From NCBI GenBank assembly GCA_023957755.1, contig JAMLGT010000014.1, positions 47,475-111,474 on the forward strand: a DNA stretch of 64,000 nucleotides, in the 5' to 3' direction. Position numbers and translations under genes: made by a program. Of this stretch, positions 19,601 through 28,196 are shown one piece after another. A model generated the notes under the pieces. That model was not told the origin of the DNA and made no database searches. It was given only the letters and a program-made list of their open reading frames with translations. Each line of letters begins with the position of its first letter. Within the stretch, counting starts at the first letter, position 1. The DNA comes from Chitinophagaceae bacterium. GTDB lineage: Bacteria; Bacteroidota; Bacteroidia; Chitinophagales; Chitinophagaceae.

Positions 19601-19633
19601 TCCGAAAAACAAGTGACCAATCAAAACAGATAA
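16631..19633 (+). CDS. GH3 beta-N-acetylglucosaminidase fused to a beta-lactamase-type serine hydrolase
   Basis: About 1000 residues with an N-terminal export signal (MMKRLWIAGIIFFFLL, ending LSAQ), so it acts in the envelope. The first part is a NagZ-like glycoside hydrolase family 3 domain (about 25-360) with KHFPGHGD at 209-216, a His222 loop and the nucleophile Asp296 in TDALGM. It is followed by a GH3 C-terminal-like domain (about 395-560). The second part (about 570-985) is a class C beta-lactamase/penicillin-binding-type hydrolase with Ser646-X-X-Lys649 (SVTK), YSDND and HTGYTG motifs. This two-enzyme layout is known in Bacteroidota and suggests peptidoglycan turnover. The start is the ATG at 16631 or 16634; an upstream GTG would spoil the signal peptide. 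acs follows after 12 bases. Confidence 0.9.
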   Translation: MMKRLWIAGIIFFFLLQSLSAQQKFSPKAIQWADSVFNTLTDDQRIAQLMVLRESTYSAQGPVYYDSLIREMIQKYNIGGICLFQGTPVKQAQLINEFQAMAKTPLMVAIDGEWGLGMRLDSIISLNHPMMAGATNDSLLVYQYGRLVGRQMKRIGVQVNYAPVVDINNNPANPVINDRSFGENKYNVARFGLAYMHGLQDEGIMACAKHFPGHGDVSVDSHKDLPEILKSMSQLDTLELYPFKRLIQEGVASIMIAHLYIPAIDPTPNTATSISRANVTGLLREKLKYDGLTFTDALGMKGVSKFYPGGTIAAQSLIAGNDMLCLPEDVAESIAAIRAAIDSGKLSWNDIYEKCKKVLRYKYEYGSATFKPVNLEHLTSDLNDGINALKTQIAREAITLLKDSDRDFFPLKTPDVKGRKIAYIGIGISEANTFANALQHSLGTDNFYFSYKEDNRRLASAIELIKNRYDKVVIGLHGYNRYPANQFGISENAMEMIRGIAANNKSILFSFGNPYANQYFCNAANLVACYEDDSLTQKAAVDMLTGRIPYKGTLPVTVCPQFPSGSGIHTDISPLPKATPESVGMDSRKLMAIDSIVLNGIAKGAFPGSVVLAAKDGKVFYEKSFGTYNYGEADEINTRSIFDLASVTKILATTLSVMKLYDEGKIKLDKTLGTYLPWVRKSDKKNLNIEKILLHQAGLVAYIPFFKTMIDEKTGAPLPRYFRSEKSNEFSIRVAQNLYLRTDYEDSIYQRILDSKLGPQDKYIYSDNDFIFLGKIVEAISGMSLDEYTAETFYKPMGLRSTGFRPREKFDTNRIVPTEFEKTFRMQHLHGDVHDPGSALFGGIAGHAGLFSTAGDMAALLQMLLNGGTLNGKQYLKPSTINLFTAYNSAISRRGIGFDKPQKDNYTTADKDPYPSRFASPLTYGHTGYTGTCIWVDPEYNLVYVFLSNRVNPDGGTNLKLSTMNIRGEIEDSLYKAMIPTPEKVTRWELSEKQVTNQNR

Positions 19634-19645
19634 ACATTTTACATT

Positions 19646-21556
19646 ATGAGCTATCCTTATCAGTTAATGACACAAGCCGACTATGAAAACGCCTACAGGA
19701 AAAGCGTCGAGAACCCTGAAGAATTTTGGGCCGGAGTCGCGGAAAACTTTGTCTGGAGAAAGAAATGGGATAAAGTACTGGAATGGAATTTCACAGAACC
19801 ATCCGTTAAATGGTTTATCGGTGGCAAACTCAACATAACCGAAAACTGCCTCGACCAATGGGCTCAAAAACAACCTGACACTCCTGCGATTATCTGGGAA
19901 CCTAACAACCCCAACGATCCCACCATCACGCTTACCTATAAAGAGTTGCTCGCAAAGGTGATCGAGTTCGCCGTAGTATTGAAAAACAACGGGGTAGAGA
20001 AAGGCGACAGGGTTTGTATTTACATGCCCATGGTCACCGAACTTGCAATTGCTATGTTGGCATGCGCAAGGATCGGAGCCATTCATAATATTGTATTTGG
20101 AGGATTCAGCGCCAAGAGCATCCGTGACCGGATAGAAGATTCGCAATGCACATTTGTAATTACAGCCGACGGTGTGTATCGGGGAGCCAAACCGATTGAC
20201 CTGAAGTCTGCTGTGGATGCAGCACTGGAAGGCGATACACCTGTTAAGAAAGTGATCGTACTGAACCACGCAAATATTGCAATCAGCATGAAGGAAGGAC
20301 GTGATTTGTGGTGGCACAACGAAATCGCATCATTACAGGGTAAAGAACTGAAAGACCCGATTGAAGAAATGGATGCGGAAGATATGCTCTATATCCTCTA
20401 CACCTCCGGATCTACGGGTAAGCCTAAAGGTGTGGTTCACACTACGGGTGGTTACATGGTATATGTGACCTACTCTTTTGTAAATGTATTTCAATATAAA
20501 CCCGGAGATATTTATTTCTGCACTGCCGATATCGGGTGGGTGACAGGGCATAGCTATATTGTTTACGGCCCGCTTGCCGCAGGGGCTACTTCACTGATGT
20601 TTGAGGGCATTCCTACTTATCCTGATGCCGGTCGTTTCTGGGATATTGTGGATAAGCATAAAGTAAACATTCTCTATACAGCACCTACTGCCATCAGGAG
20701 CCTGATGGCTTTCGGCCTCGATCCTCTGAAGGGTAAAGACCTGGGTTCACTTAAAGTGATTGGAAGCGTAGGCGAACCAATTAATCTGGAGGCCTGGCAA
20801 TGGTATTATGATAATGTGGGCAAAAAGAACTGCCCATTGGTAGATACATGGTGGCAGACAGAGAACGGAGGTATTCTTATCTCAACGCTTGCAGGCGTTA
20901 CCCCCTCTATTCCTACATTCGCTACCAGACCACTGCCCGGTATTCAACCGGTATTGGTAGATGCTAATGGTAAGGAACTGGAAGGGAATAATGTAGCAGG
21001 CAACCTCTGTATTAAATTCCCCTGGCCGTCTATGCTGCGTACTACTTATGGCGACCATGAACGCTGCAGGTTAAATTACTTTGCCACTTATCCCGGGAAT
21101 TATTTTAGCGGTGATGGCGCATTGAGAGATGAAAATGGAAACTATCGCATTACCGGAAGGGTAGATGATGTGATAAACGTAAGCGGACACAGAATAGGCA
21201 CCGCCGAAGTAGAAAGTGCAATCAATGTGCAGGATAGCGTAGTGGAAAGCGCTGTAGTAGGATACCCACACGATATCAAGGGACAAGCATTGTATGCCTT
21301 TGTAATCCTGGATGGAAATATCAGCGAAGCAGATGCACTTGCAAAAATAAATACAGCAGTGAACAAGGAAATTGGGCATTTCGCACGACCTGATAAAATC
21401 CAGTTTGTGAAAGGGCTTCCAAAAACAAGGAGCGGAAAAATCATGAGAAGAATACTCAGGAAAATTGCCGAAGGAGAGATGAACAATCTGGGCGATACAA
21501 CCACACTACTAAATCCGGAAGTAGTAGAAGAAATCAAGAATCACAGGTTGAGCTAA
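19646..21556 (+). CDS. acs: Acetyl-CoA synthetase
   Basis: A 636-residue AMP-forming acetate:CoA ligase, which makes acetyl-CoA from acetate, ATP and CoA in the cytoplasm. The P-loop YTSGSTGKPKGVV is at 252-264. The acetyl-AMP site motif DTWWQTENGG, the hinge ITGRVDDVINVSGHRIGTAEVE and the C-terminal TRSGKIMRR, with Lys598 that is reversibly acetylated in this family, are present. Length matches the family (about 630-650). It is 12 bases downstream of the hydrolase fusion and ends at a strong hairpin. Confidence 0.97.
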   Translation: MSYPYQLMTQADYENAYRKSVENPEEFWAGVAENFVWRKKWDKVLEWNFTEPSVKWFIGGKLNITENCLDQWAQKQPDTPAIIWEPNNPNDPTITLTYKELLAKVIEFAVVLKNNGVEKGDRVCIYMPMVTELAIAMLACARIGAIHNIVFGGFSAKSIRDRIEDSQCTFVITADGVYRGAKPIDLKSAVDAALEGDTPVKKVIVLNHANIAISMKEGRDLWWHNEIASLQGKELKDPIEEMDAEDMLYILYTSGSTGKPKGVVHTTGGYMVYVTYSFVNVFQYKPGDIYFCTADIGWVTGHSYIVYGPLAAGATSLMFEGIPTYPDAGRFWDIVDKHKVNILYTAPTAIRSLMAFGLDPLKGKDLGSLKVIGSVGEPINLEAWQWYYDNVGKKNCPLVDTWWQTENGGILISTLAGVTPSIPTFATRPLPGIQPVLVDANGKELEGNNVAGNLCIKFPWPSMLRTTYGDHERCRLNYFATYPGNYFSGDGALRDENGNYRITGRVDDVINVSGHRIGTAEVESAINVQDSVVESAVVGYPHDIKGQALYAFVILDGNISEADALAKINTAVNKEIGHFARPDKIQFVKGLPKTRSGKIMRRILRKIAEGEMNNLGDTTTLLNPEVVEEIKNHRLS

Positions 21557-21593
21557 ACCCTGAATTTAAACAGGTCTTTCTAAGACCAATCAT

Positions 21594-21629
21594 AAAAAAT
21601 CCGCCGAATCAAAACACGGCGGATTTTTT
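21594..21629. terminator. Bidirectional rho-independent terminator between acs and the M23 gene
   Basis: A perfect 13-bp inverted repeat (arms 21594-21606 and 21617-21629, GC core CCGCCG/CGGCGG) with a 10-base loop. Arms end in A6 and T6, so the RNA from either strand has a U-run after the stem. It serves both convergent genes. Confidence 0.9.
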
Positions 21630-21649
21630 ATTCACACTACTCCGGCAGC

Positions 21650-23374
21650 TTAATTCTTAATCAACTTTACCTTTACATCTTTTCCCTCTCCCGTTAACCG
21701 CACTATATACAATCCCTGACTAAGGGTGCTAATATCCAGCCTTGCTTCATTCCCATAAATTGCCCTGCGTAGCAACACCTGTCCACTCATATTTGAAATC
21801 ACAGCTTTATTAAATCCTGATATATTCTTCAGTTCAACAAAATTGTTCGCAGGGTTCGGGAATATTTTAACAGCTAATACTCCATCAAAGCTCACTTTCA
21901 CCACATTACTGTATTTCCTCATGCCATCCTTGTCCCACATCTTCAACCGATAGAACTGTATCCCCGTATGCGGTGCCTCATCTGTAAAACTGTAGTCGTT
22001 TCTTCCTGTAGCGCCATCTCCTTTTGCACTTACTGTACCCACAGTAATAAATGAGCTTCCATCCCCACTTCTCTCAATTTCAAAATGATCTGTATTCTTC
22101 TCGTTTTCAGTACGCCAGGAGAGAAGCACATTTTCACGCGATGGTTGGGCCTCAAATGAAACCAAATCGAGGGGTACCGGATTATATAGATTAAATTTCA
22201 CCTCTTCTATCCTTGATCCCTCATAAACCACTCTAATGGTCCACTCTCCCGGTATGGCCAAAAAAGATGAAGTATAATAATAATAGACAAAAGCCCAGTT
22301 GTAGTTATAAGCCCAACCATTATGATGCCATGTAGAAAACAAAGTACCATCGGGCCTGAAAAGTGAAAAAGTAAAGGCAATTCTTCCATTTGCCTTTTGT
22401 AAGTCTCTCAAAAAAAGGGGGAAATACACTGTATCCTGGCCGATAACAAAAGATTGTTTTTCGTTTGTAACTTCCGGAGCCCCATCGTAGCACTGCTTAC
22501 TATATTCAGGAATTGTATCCGCAGTGTAAAATTTCAAAATTTGAGGATTAACGTAGGGTTCCTGACTTTCCCAAAGACTTTCTGAAGGATCTTTATAGTC
22601 AGGATTTCCAGGGCCGGCCCAGGGGTCCAGCAACTTGGCAAAAGTATCGTCTTCCCAAACTTCAAAGTGTAAATGAGGTCCCGAAGAGTTTCCTGAGCTG
22701 CCAACAATCCCTAAGAACTCACCTTTGACAACTGATTCCCCCACATTCTTGGATGTAAGTGAATTCTGTTTCATGTGTCCATAAAACGCCACTGTCCCAT
22801 CAGCATGTTCCACGTACACGGCATTCCAGTTATAACACGGGTCAGGATAAGGTACTGAGCATACTGCACAGGAAGTGTCCGGGCGGCTCCAGGCCTTGGC
22901 CACAATGATACCATCAGCCGCTGCCACAATCTCCACTAAGTTTTCATCCTTTTTCTTCCACCAAAACGGTACAGTAAAAAAGTCAGTCCCCAAATGGTCT
23001 TTATATGTTCTATTACCACCGGTGTAGTCTTTAGGAGTTCCTCCACCACCATGATCCACAAAGTTGCTGATGCCATAAAACCCCGGATCAGTCAATCCGG
23101 CAGCTCTTCTTAAGGGAAAACCAAATTTAACCGTTACTTCCCCCGGCTGTCTTAATATCGACTCCTGAATGATTCCCTTTCTTTTCAATTCGGCAATATT
23201 TTGCTGCACCTCTTTAACCATCATCTGCCGGACGGCAGGAGGCAATTCGTCATTGTGTGGTGGATCCAAATCCGGGCTAAATCCATATACCTCTCCCATC
23301 TTAGGAGGAGCGACCTGTGCAAACGAAATCATCACAAAGAAAAATGAGCACATTGTAAGTAAAATCCGATTCAT
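21650..23374 (-). CDS. Secreted M23-family metallopeptidase with T9SS sorting domain
   Basis: A 574-residue exported protein (signal peptide at about 1-20, ending SFAQ). A LytM/M23 peptidase domain at about 120-260 has the zinc motifs His127-x3-Asp131 (HLGTD) and His234-x-His236 (HLH), with His200 also in place, so it should be active, typically on peptidoglycan cross-bridges. A beta-sandwich follows, then a fibronectin-like part (about 405-490). The C-terminal type A sorting domain (about 500-574, starting VKIFPNPANN, ending in KLIKN) directs export through T9SS. No partner gene is adjacent. Confidence 0.93.
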   Translation of the reverse strand: MNRILLTMCSFFFVMISFAQVAPPKMGEVYGFSPDLDPPHNDELPPAVRQMMVKEVQQNIAELKRKGIIQESILRQPGEVTVKFGFPLRRAAGLTDPGFYGISNFVDHGGGGTPKDYTGGNRTYKDHLGTDFFTVPFWWKKKDENLVEIVAAADGIIVAKAWSRPDTSCAVCSVPYPDPCYNWNAVYVEHADGTVAFYGHMKQNSLTSKNVGESVVKGEFLGIVGSSGNSSGPHLHFEVWEDDTFAKLLDPWAGPGNPDYKDPSESLWESQEPYVNPQILKFYTADTIPEYSKQCYDGAPEVTNEKQSFVIGQDTVYFPLFLRDLQKANGRIAFTFSLFRPDGTLFSTWHHNGWAYNYNWAFVYYYYTSSFLAIPGEWTIRVVYEGSRIEEVKFNLYNPVPLDLVSFEAQPSRENVLLSWRTENEKNTDHFEIERSGDGSSFITVGTVSAKGDGATGRNDYSFTDEAPHTGIQFYRLKMWDKDGMRKYSNVVKVSFDGVLAVKIFPNPANNFVELKNISGFNKAVISNMSGQVLLRRAIYGNEARLDISTLSQGLYIVRLTGEGKDVKVKLIKN

Positions 23375-23502
23375 TTCAGGTAGGGTTTTGTGTGTTAGAA
23401 TAGATAATAATCGGAATTATTAAAAATTGTCATCATTCAATGGACAACCCTTATACACGTCCTGAAAAGCCTTAATCTCTTGTCCGGACTTCACAAAAAC
23501 AA

Positions 23503-23527
23503 AACAGCGCCCGATTTAGGCGCTGTT
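23503..23527 (-). terminator. Rho-independent terminator of the M28 peptidase gene
   Basis: A 9-bp perfect inverted repeat (AACAGCGCC/GGCGCTGTT, arms 23503-23511 and 23519-23527, loop 7). On the minus strand it is followed by a T-rich tail and lies 21 bases after the stop of the M28 gene. Confidence 0.85.
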
Positions 23528-23548
23528 CAAGATTATTTATTTTCTTAA

Positions 23549-25132
23549 TTAAAAAGGAAATCCTCCTCCTCTGGGCTTAGGAAGTTCCTTTCTCGGTATC
23601 TTCTGATCTCTCATCGCAGCATTATAAACGAATGCGGCTACGATTGTGGCTGCCTGCTTCAGGTCATCTGCAACCAAATGATCGTAACCATCCATATTAC
23701 TATGATGTGTACGCGTATCATATTCTACTTCGTCCTGAATAAACTGGAAACCCGGAAGACCTACACCATCAAATGAAAGGTGGTCTGTTCCACCTGTATT
23801 CTGAAGGGTGATTGTTTTAGCGCCCAAATCATTAAATGGGGCTAACCACTGAGAGAAAATTTTTCCGGCAGCCTCATTACCCTGCATATAAACGCCTCTG
23901 ATGCGTCCTGTGCCATTATCCAGATTGAAATACACAGAAAACTTATCATGAGCAGGTTGTTCTAACTTCATCGTGGCTGCATCGCCAAAGGTTTTCTTTA
24001 CATATCCTCTCGAGCCTAACAACCCTTCTTCTTCACCTCCCCAGAGTGCGATCCTGATTGTTCTACGCGGTTGCACTCCGAGTGTTTTAAGAATCCTGAC
24101 TGCTTCCATCATTACCGCAGAACCTGCTGCATTGTCTGTTGCTCCGGTAGCACCCTGCCATGAGTCCAGATGTCCACCCAGCATCACTACTTCATCCTTC
24201 AGATTCTTGTCGGTTCCCGGGATTTCTGCAATTACATTATACCCTTTGGTATCGCTTGTGCGAAATTGTGTCTGAATGTCCATATCCATCTTCACAGGCA
24301 CATCTGCTCTTAACAGACGCACAATCATATTATAATCTTCTAACCCCAAGGCTACTTCGGGAAAGTTAGCAGGATTATTCAATTTGTATGGCCCTGCCTG
24401 TTGTACGAAAACCGTACCATCATGGTTCTTTGCCCCTGTTGCCAATAACAGCAGTGCGCCCTCTTCCTGTGCCATCTTCTTGAGGTGGGTTGCCACATTG
24501 AAGCCACCGAAACCTCCCCTGCGCCTGAACTGCTCCATTCTGGCACGCATTGCGGCTGTATCCGGAGGAGTAGGCTTAAAGTTGGCCATCTCTTTCAATT
24601 CCGCATCTGTCCAGCGGGATGCATCAGGTTTAAAGCTCTGTTTGTAATCAATAAGATTATCAATAATCAGCACTTTACCTTTCAGTTTACCCCGGTATGT
24701 TTCCAGTTCTGCTGAGTCTTTTGCTGAGATCAACAGCGCGTGCCCGCTCTTGAAACCATCAGTGCCATCAGTCCACACTTTCGGATAGGCCGAAAAAGAG
24801 CGATACCAGGGAGATGTCATGGCTATATAAGACTTTTCCAAATCCCATCCTTTTCCAAAATCCCCCCACTCATCCAATTTAGAATTTACCAGCCCCCATT
24901 GCGCCAATTGATTTTTGGCATAATTAGCTGCTTTCATAAAGCCTATTGAGTTGGTAACTCTCGGGCCATTCATTTCTGTAAGCTGAAAAGCTATATCCAT
25001 CACCTTGGAATTTTCTAATCCCTCTGTGCGGATTTTTTTCATCATTTGCTGGTCTATCTTTTCATTCTGTGCATTTAATAATGCAGGCATCAGAAAGAAA
25101 AGCAGCAGATAAGCATGTCTTGCAATTTTCAT
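23549..25132 (-). CDS. M28-family metallopeptidase, exported
   Basis: About 527 residues from the ATG at 25132, which begins a good signal peptide (MKIARHAYLLLFFLMPALL, ending NAQ). An upstream extension to 25303 would overlap the next gene and hide the signal. A protease-associated insert (about 110-290) is followed by the M28 aminopeptidase fold: VVMLGGHLDSW with a zinc ligand, TDNAAGSA, GGEEEGLLGS, and a C-terminal zinc histidine in TRTHHSNMD. It should cleave N-terminal amino acids from peptides in the periplasm or outside. The tail is Gly/Pro-rich (PKPRGGGFPF). A terminator follows. Confidence 0.92.
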   Translation of the reverse strand: MKIARHAYLLLFFLMPALLNAQNEKIDQQMMKKIRTEGLENSKVMDIAFQLTEMNGPRVTNSIGFMKAANYAKNQLAQWGLVNSKLDEWGDFGKGWDLEKSYIAMTSPWYRSFSAYPKVWTDGTDGFKSGHALLISAKDSAELETYRGKLKGKVLIIDNLIDYKQSFKPDASRWTDAELKEMANFKPTPPDTAAMRARMEQFRRRGGFGGFNVATHLKKMAQEEGALLLLATGAKNHDGTVFVQQAGPYKLNNPANFPEVALGLEDYNMIVRLLRADVPVKMDMDIQTQFRTSDTKGYNVIAEIPGTDKNLKDEVVMLGGHLDSWQGATGATDNAAGSAVMMEAVRILKTLGVQPRRTIRIALWGGEEEGLLGSRGYVKKTFGDAATMKLEQPAHDKFSVYFNLDNGTGRIRGVYMQGNEAAGKIFSQWLAPFNDLGAKTITLQNTGGTDHLSFDGVGLPGFQFIQDEVEYDTRTHHSNMDGYDHLVADDLKQAATIVAAFVYNAAMRDQKIPRKELPKPRGGGFPF

Positions 25133-25295
25133 AAACCTTGTTTTTGATAAGTAAAGAATTGTAAATAAATAGAGCGAATAAATATACCGCTTTTTTGGAT
25201 GGAGACTTAGGTTTTTTGATGAACGACATGATCTGATAACTCGCGTATTTCTAAAAGTTAATATGAGACAATTCTCCTTTCCCGGAGGCTGCTTA

Positions 25296-26066
25296 TTAAG
25301 CATTCGGATTGAATATTTCCTTCAACATTCTGTAGAGTTCCGGATGTCGTTCGCTCATCCGTTCAGGTTGATTAAAGAAATACTCCGCAGCCACTGCGAG
25401 AAACTCTGCCTCATTGGTAGTGCCGTAAGGATTGATATCAGATCTTCCGGACTTGATTTTCTGAATTTCTTCATTCATCCTGTGCAACCAGGGTAATGCA
25501 TAACTATGCCTGAGCAATGCTTCAGGCAAACCATCCGTAGCGCCGTCTGCTTTGTCGATCAGGTGCACAAATTCATGAATGGCAGGATTTGAAGTTGTAT
25601 TTGGATGCAGAAAGCCCTCTCTGAGATCTTTCTGAGAAAGAATCATAGTACGCTGCATAGGCCCGCTTCCCACCATACCCAAAGTATCCCTCCCTTCTCC
25701 CTCTACTCTGAAATCCCGGGAAGAAAAAGCTCCGGGGTAAACGATTACCTCATTAATATTTCTGTATTCCCAGCCTTTGAATGCGAATAGCGGAATCACT
25801 GCAGCCGAGGCCACAAAAACACGATCCATATCTTCGAGGGCCGTACCCACTCCTGTAATCCTGATCCTATGAAGAAATTTATTCACCTCTTCCCGAAACC
25901 TGCATTTTTCAGTATCTGCTAAATCCCTGTAAAAAGTCACATACTGCCCCAATATCTTCTCCTGAACTCCCGAAACAGGAATCTTCAATGGCTTAGTTCT
26001 CCGAAAGGCAAAAAACAAAAACACCCCCGAAATTATTATCGCACCTGCAAACATTATAACGACCAT
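25296..26066 (-). CDS. MtfA-like (M90) zinc metallopeptidase with N-terminal membrane anchor
   Basis: About 256 residues from the ATG at 26066; a TTG start at 26090 is possible. A membrane segment at about 2-21 precedes the peptidase domain. The zinc motif HEFVH is at 164-168 (IHEFVHLID), and a downstream glutamate lies in TNEAEFLAVAAEYFF. E. coli MtfA is a soluble peptidase linked to the Mlc/PtsG system; this membrane-anchored form is common in Bacteroidota, and its substrate is unknown. Other family traits seen are WEYRNINEVIVYPGAF and the QRTMILSQKDLREGF stretch. It is divergent from queA. Confidence 0.87.
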   Translation of the reverse strand: MVVIMFAGAIIISGVFLFFAFRRTKPLKIPVSGVQEKILGQYVTFYRDLADTEKCRFREEVNKFLHRIRITGVGTALEDMDRVFVASAAVIPLFAFKGWEYRNINEVIVYPGAFSSRDFRVEGEGRDTLGMVGSGPMQRTMILSQKDLREGFLHPNTTSNPAIHEFVHLIDKADGATDGLPEALLRHSYALPWLHRMNEEIQKIKSGRSDINPYGTTNEAEFLAVAAEYFFNQPERMSERHPELYRMLKEIFNPNA

Positions 26067-26185
26067 CTCAATTAACCTGAATTTATTCAATAAAAATATT
26101 CTCTACTAACGCTTCCATATTCAAATACTTCTTAATACAGCAAATTCCACTTAAGTGCCCAATCGCCCTTTTCTGCTTCCTACTA

Positions 26186-26224
26186 CCCGAAACCGCAAAC
26201 CCGGAACCTGAAACCCGAAGCCCC
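26186..26224 (-). repeat. G-rich stretch able to form a G-quadruplex (minus strand)
   Basis: Four C-runs (26186-26188, 26200-26202, 26214-26216, 26221-26224) give four G-runs on the minus strand with loops of 4, 11 and 11 bases, in a repeated GGGTTT-like context. It sits between the divergent mtfA-like and queA promoters. Function unknown. Confidence 0.4.
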
Positions 26225-26275
26225 AAAAATCCAATCTTTACTCATCAAAGGTATCCAAACTGTTCCCCTCCTTAT

Positions 26276-26283
26276 TAACTTTG
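26276..26283 (+). promoter_or_regulatory. -7 promoter box of queA
   Basis: TAACTTTG is an exact TAnnTTTG match 5 bases upstream of the ATG at 26289. No clear -33 box is seen. The transcript would be nearly leaderless. Confidence 0.5.
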
Positions 26284-26288
26284 CGGCT

Positions 26289-27533
26289 ATGCATCCTAAA
26301 GATTTGTCAATCCAGGACTTTACCTATGAATTACCTAATGAAAGAATAGCCCTTTATCCTGCACATCCGCGCGACAGTGCTAAGCTGCTCATCTACGACT
26401 CAGGCCATATTTCTGAAGATATTTATCGCAATCTGGAATCCCATCTTCCATCTGATGCAGTACTTATCTTTAATGATACCAGAGTCATCAAGTCCAGAAT
26501 CTTTTTCCCAAAAAGTACCGGGGCAATCATAGAAATCTTCTGCCTTGAACCTGCAAACAGATATACTGACTACGAACAACTCTTCAGGCAGTCTGCATGT
26601 TCGGTCTGGAAATGTATGATTGGCAAAGCAGGTAAATGGAAAGAAAAACAGCTTACAAAAAAAATACATATTGCACATGAAGAAGTAACGCTCAATGCTG
26701 AACTCATTGAGAAACAACCTGATGCCTACCTGGTCAGATTTTCATGGACACCGGAGCGATTCACATTAGGTGATGTGCTTCAGGCTGCCGGGAATACCCC
26801 CCTCCCTCCCTACATAAAACGCAGTGCGACCGCCTCCGATGAAGTAGATTACCAAACTGTTTACTCAGCACACGAAGGGTCGGTAGCGGCCCCTACCGCC
26901 GGGCTTCACTTTTCAGACAGCATGATGGACGGGCTTCATCTAAAGGGAACACCTACACTATTCACCACCTTACATGTGGGGGCAGGCACTTTCAAGCCGG
27001 TGAAATCTGAGACCATGGAAGGGCATCACATGCACGCAGAATGGATGCACATCACCACCACGTTCCTGGAACAGTTACTTACACACATAGATAAAAAAAT
27101 AATCAGTGTGGGTACTACTGCTACTCGAACTCTTGAAAGCATATTCTGGATGGGAAACAAACTCCTCAACTATCCTGAAATCTCAGAAGCAGCACTTAAA
27201 ATTTCACAATGGGAAGTGTATGACACAACAAAAGTCCACCACCCCCGAAATGCCATTACCGCCCTTCTAAACCGTATGAAGCACAATGGTGAAACACACC
27301 TGATGATAGAGACTGAAATCATCATAGCACCGGGATATCCCTTCCAAATAGTCAAAGGGTTGATTACTAACTTTCATCAACCTAAATCTACATTGCTCCT
27401 GCTGGTTGCCGCCCTTGCAGGAGACAACTGGAAGAAAATATACGAGTATGCGCTTTCACATAACTTCAGGTTCCTCAGTTATGGGGACGGGTCGCTCATA
27501 TTGCCCCAGCCTCCTGAAGTACACTCTTTCTGA
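26289..27533 (+). CDS. queA: S-adenosylmethionine:tRNA ribosyltransferase-isomerase
   Basis: A 414-residue enzyme that moves the ribosyl part of S-adenosylmethionine to 7-aminomethyl-deazaguanine in tRNA to form epoxyqueuosine. Clear signatures are the start FTYELPNERIALYPAHPRDSAKL, NTPLPPYIKR, DYQTVYS, the GSVAAPTAGLHFS loop, LHVGAGTFKPV, and GLITNFHQPKSTLLLLVAALAG. The C-terminal YALSHNFRFLSYGDGSLIL is complete. It is slightly longer than the E. coli enzyme (356 residues), as in other Bacteroidota. The start is supported by the -7 box just upstream. Confidence 0.96.
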   Translation: MHPKDLSIQDFTYELPNERIALYPAHPRDSAKLLIYDSGHISEDIYRNLESHLPSDAVLIFNDTRVIKSRIFFPKSTGAIIEIFCLEPANRYTDYEQLFRQSACSVWKCMIGKAGKWKEKQLTKKIHIAHEEVTLNAELIEKQPDAYLVRFSWTPERFTLGDVLQAAGNTPLPPYIKRSATASDEVDYQTVYSAHEGSVAAPTAGLHFSDSMMDGLHLKGTPTLFTTLHVGAGTFKPVKSETMEGHHMHAEWMHITTTFLEQLLTHIDKKIISVGTTATRTLESIFWMGNKLLNYPEISEAALKISQWEVYDTTKVHHPRNAITALLNRMKHNGETHLMIETEIIIAPGYPFQIVKGLITNFHQPKSTLLLLVAALAGDNWKKIYEYALSHNFRFLSYGDGSLILPQPPEVHSF

Positions 27534-27569
27534 ATTGCGTACCTTTAAGGGGCTCAAAAACACATTCTC

Positions 27570-28157
27570 ATGAAATACATTATGGCTTTAGGCTTTCTGT
27601 TTCTCATGGAAAACAGTTATGCCCAGGAAATACTCCCTGCCGAAATTCAAATCAAAACCGCCCTGCAAGCTGCCCCAGCCGACCAGAAAGACAATGCAAC
27701 AGTGCTGGGATACGACAAAGACGGCAAAATCATAACCCTCAGGAAGGGTACCGGCAGCCTGGTCTGCCTGGCTGATGATCCACATAAGAAAGGCATCAGC
27801 GTAGCCTGCTACTCTGCCAATCTGGAGCCCTTCATGGCTCGTGGTAGAGAATTGCTCGCTCAGGGTAAAACGGAAGCCCAAAAGCAGGAAATTCGTAATA
27901 AAGAAATTGATGAAGGAAAATTGGTGTTACCAAAAGAACCTAATATTCTGTACGTGCTCAATGGTACTGAAGAAAATTACGACAAGGCCACAGGAGAATT
28001 GAAAGATGGAAACATACGGTATGCCTTCTATGTGCCTTATGCTACGCTGAAGTCCACGGGAATGTCGCCCAAACCCTCGATCCCCGGTATGCCCTGGCTG
28101 ATGGAGGCTGGTACTGCCAAAGCACATATTATGATAGTGCCACCCAAAAAACAATAA
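27570..28157 (+). CDS. Exported protein of unknown function
   Basis: A 195-residue protein with a signal peptide at about 1-19 (ending SYAQ). The mature part has no motif I recognise: a short beta-rich segment (VLGYDKDGKIITLRKGTGSLVCL), a helical middle (EPFMARGRELLAQGK), and a Pro/Gly-rich tail (SPKPSIPGMPWLMEAG) ending in a hydrophobic strand and PPKKQ. Two cysteines (about 68 and 80) could form a disulfide. It is 36 bases downstream of queA in the same direction and may be co-transcribed. No function is proposed. Confidence 0.75.
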   Translation: MKYIMALGFLFLMENSYAQEILPAEIQIKTALQAAPADQKDNATVLGYDKDGKIITLRKGTGSLVCLADDPHKKGISVACYSANLEPFMARGRELLAQGKTEAQKQEIRNKEIDEGKLVLPKEPNILYVLNGTEENYDKATGELKDGNIRYAFYVPYATLKSTGMSPKPSIPGMPWLMEAGTAKAHIMIVPPKKQ

Positions 28158-28196
28158 GAATGCCCTTGTTAAGGGGAGCGTGTAATAACACGGTTG

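Noticed and set aside
19664..20317. Minus-strand frame of 217 codons opposite acs
   Set aside because: It lies antisense to the acs start and P-loop region; Cys/His/Phe-rich shadow.
25132..25303. N-terminal extension of the M28 peptidase
   Set aside because: It would bury a clear signal peptide and overlap the end of the mtfA-like gene.
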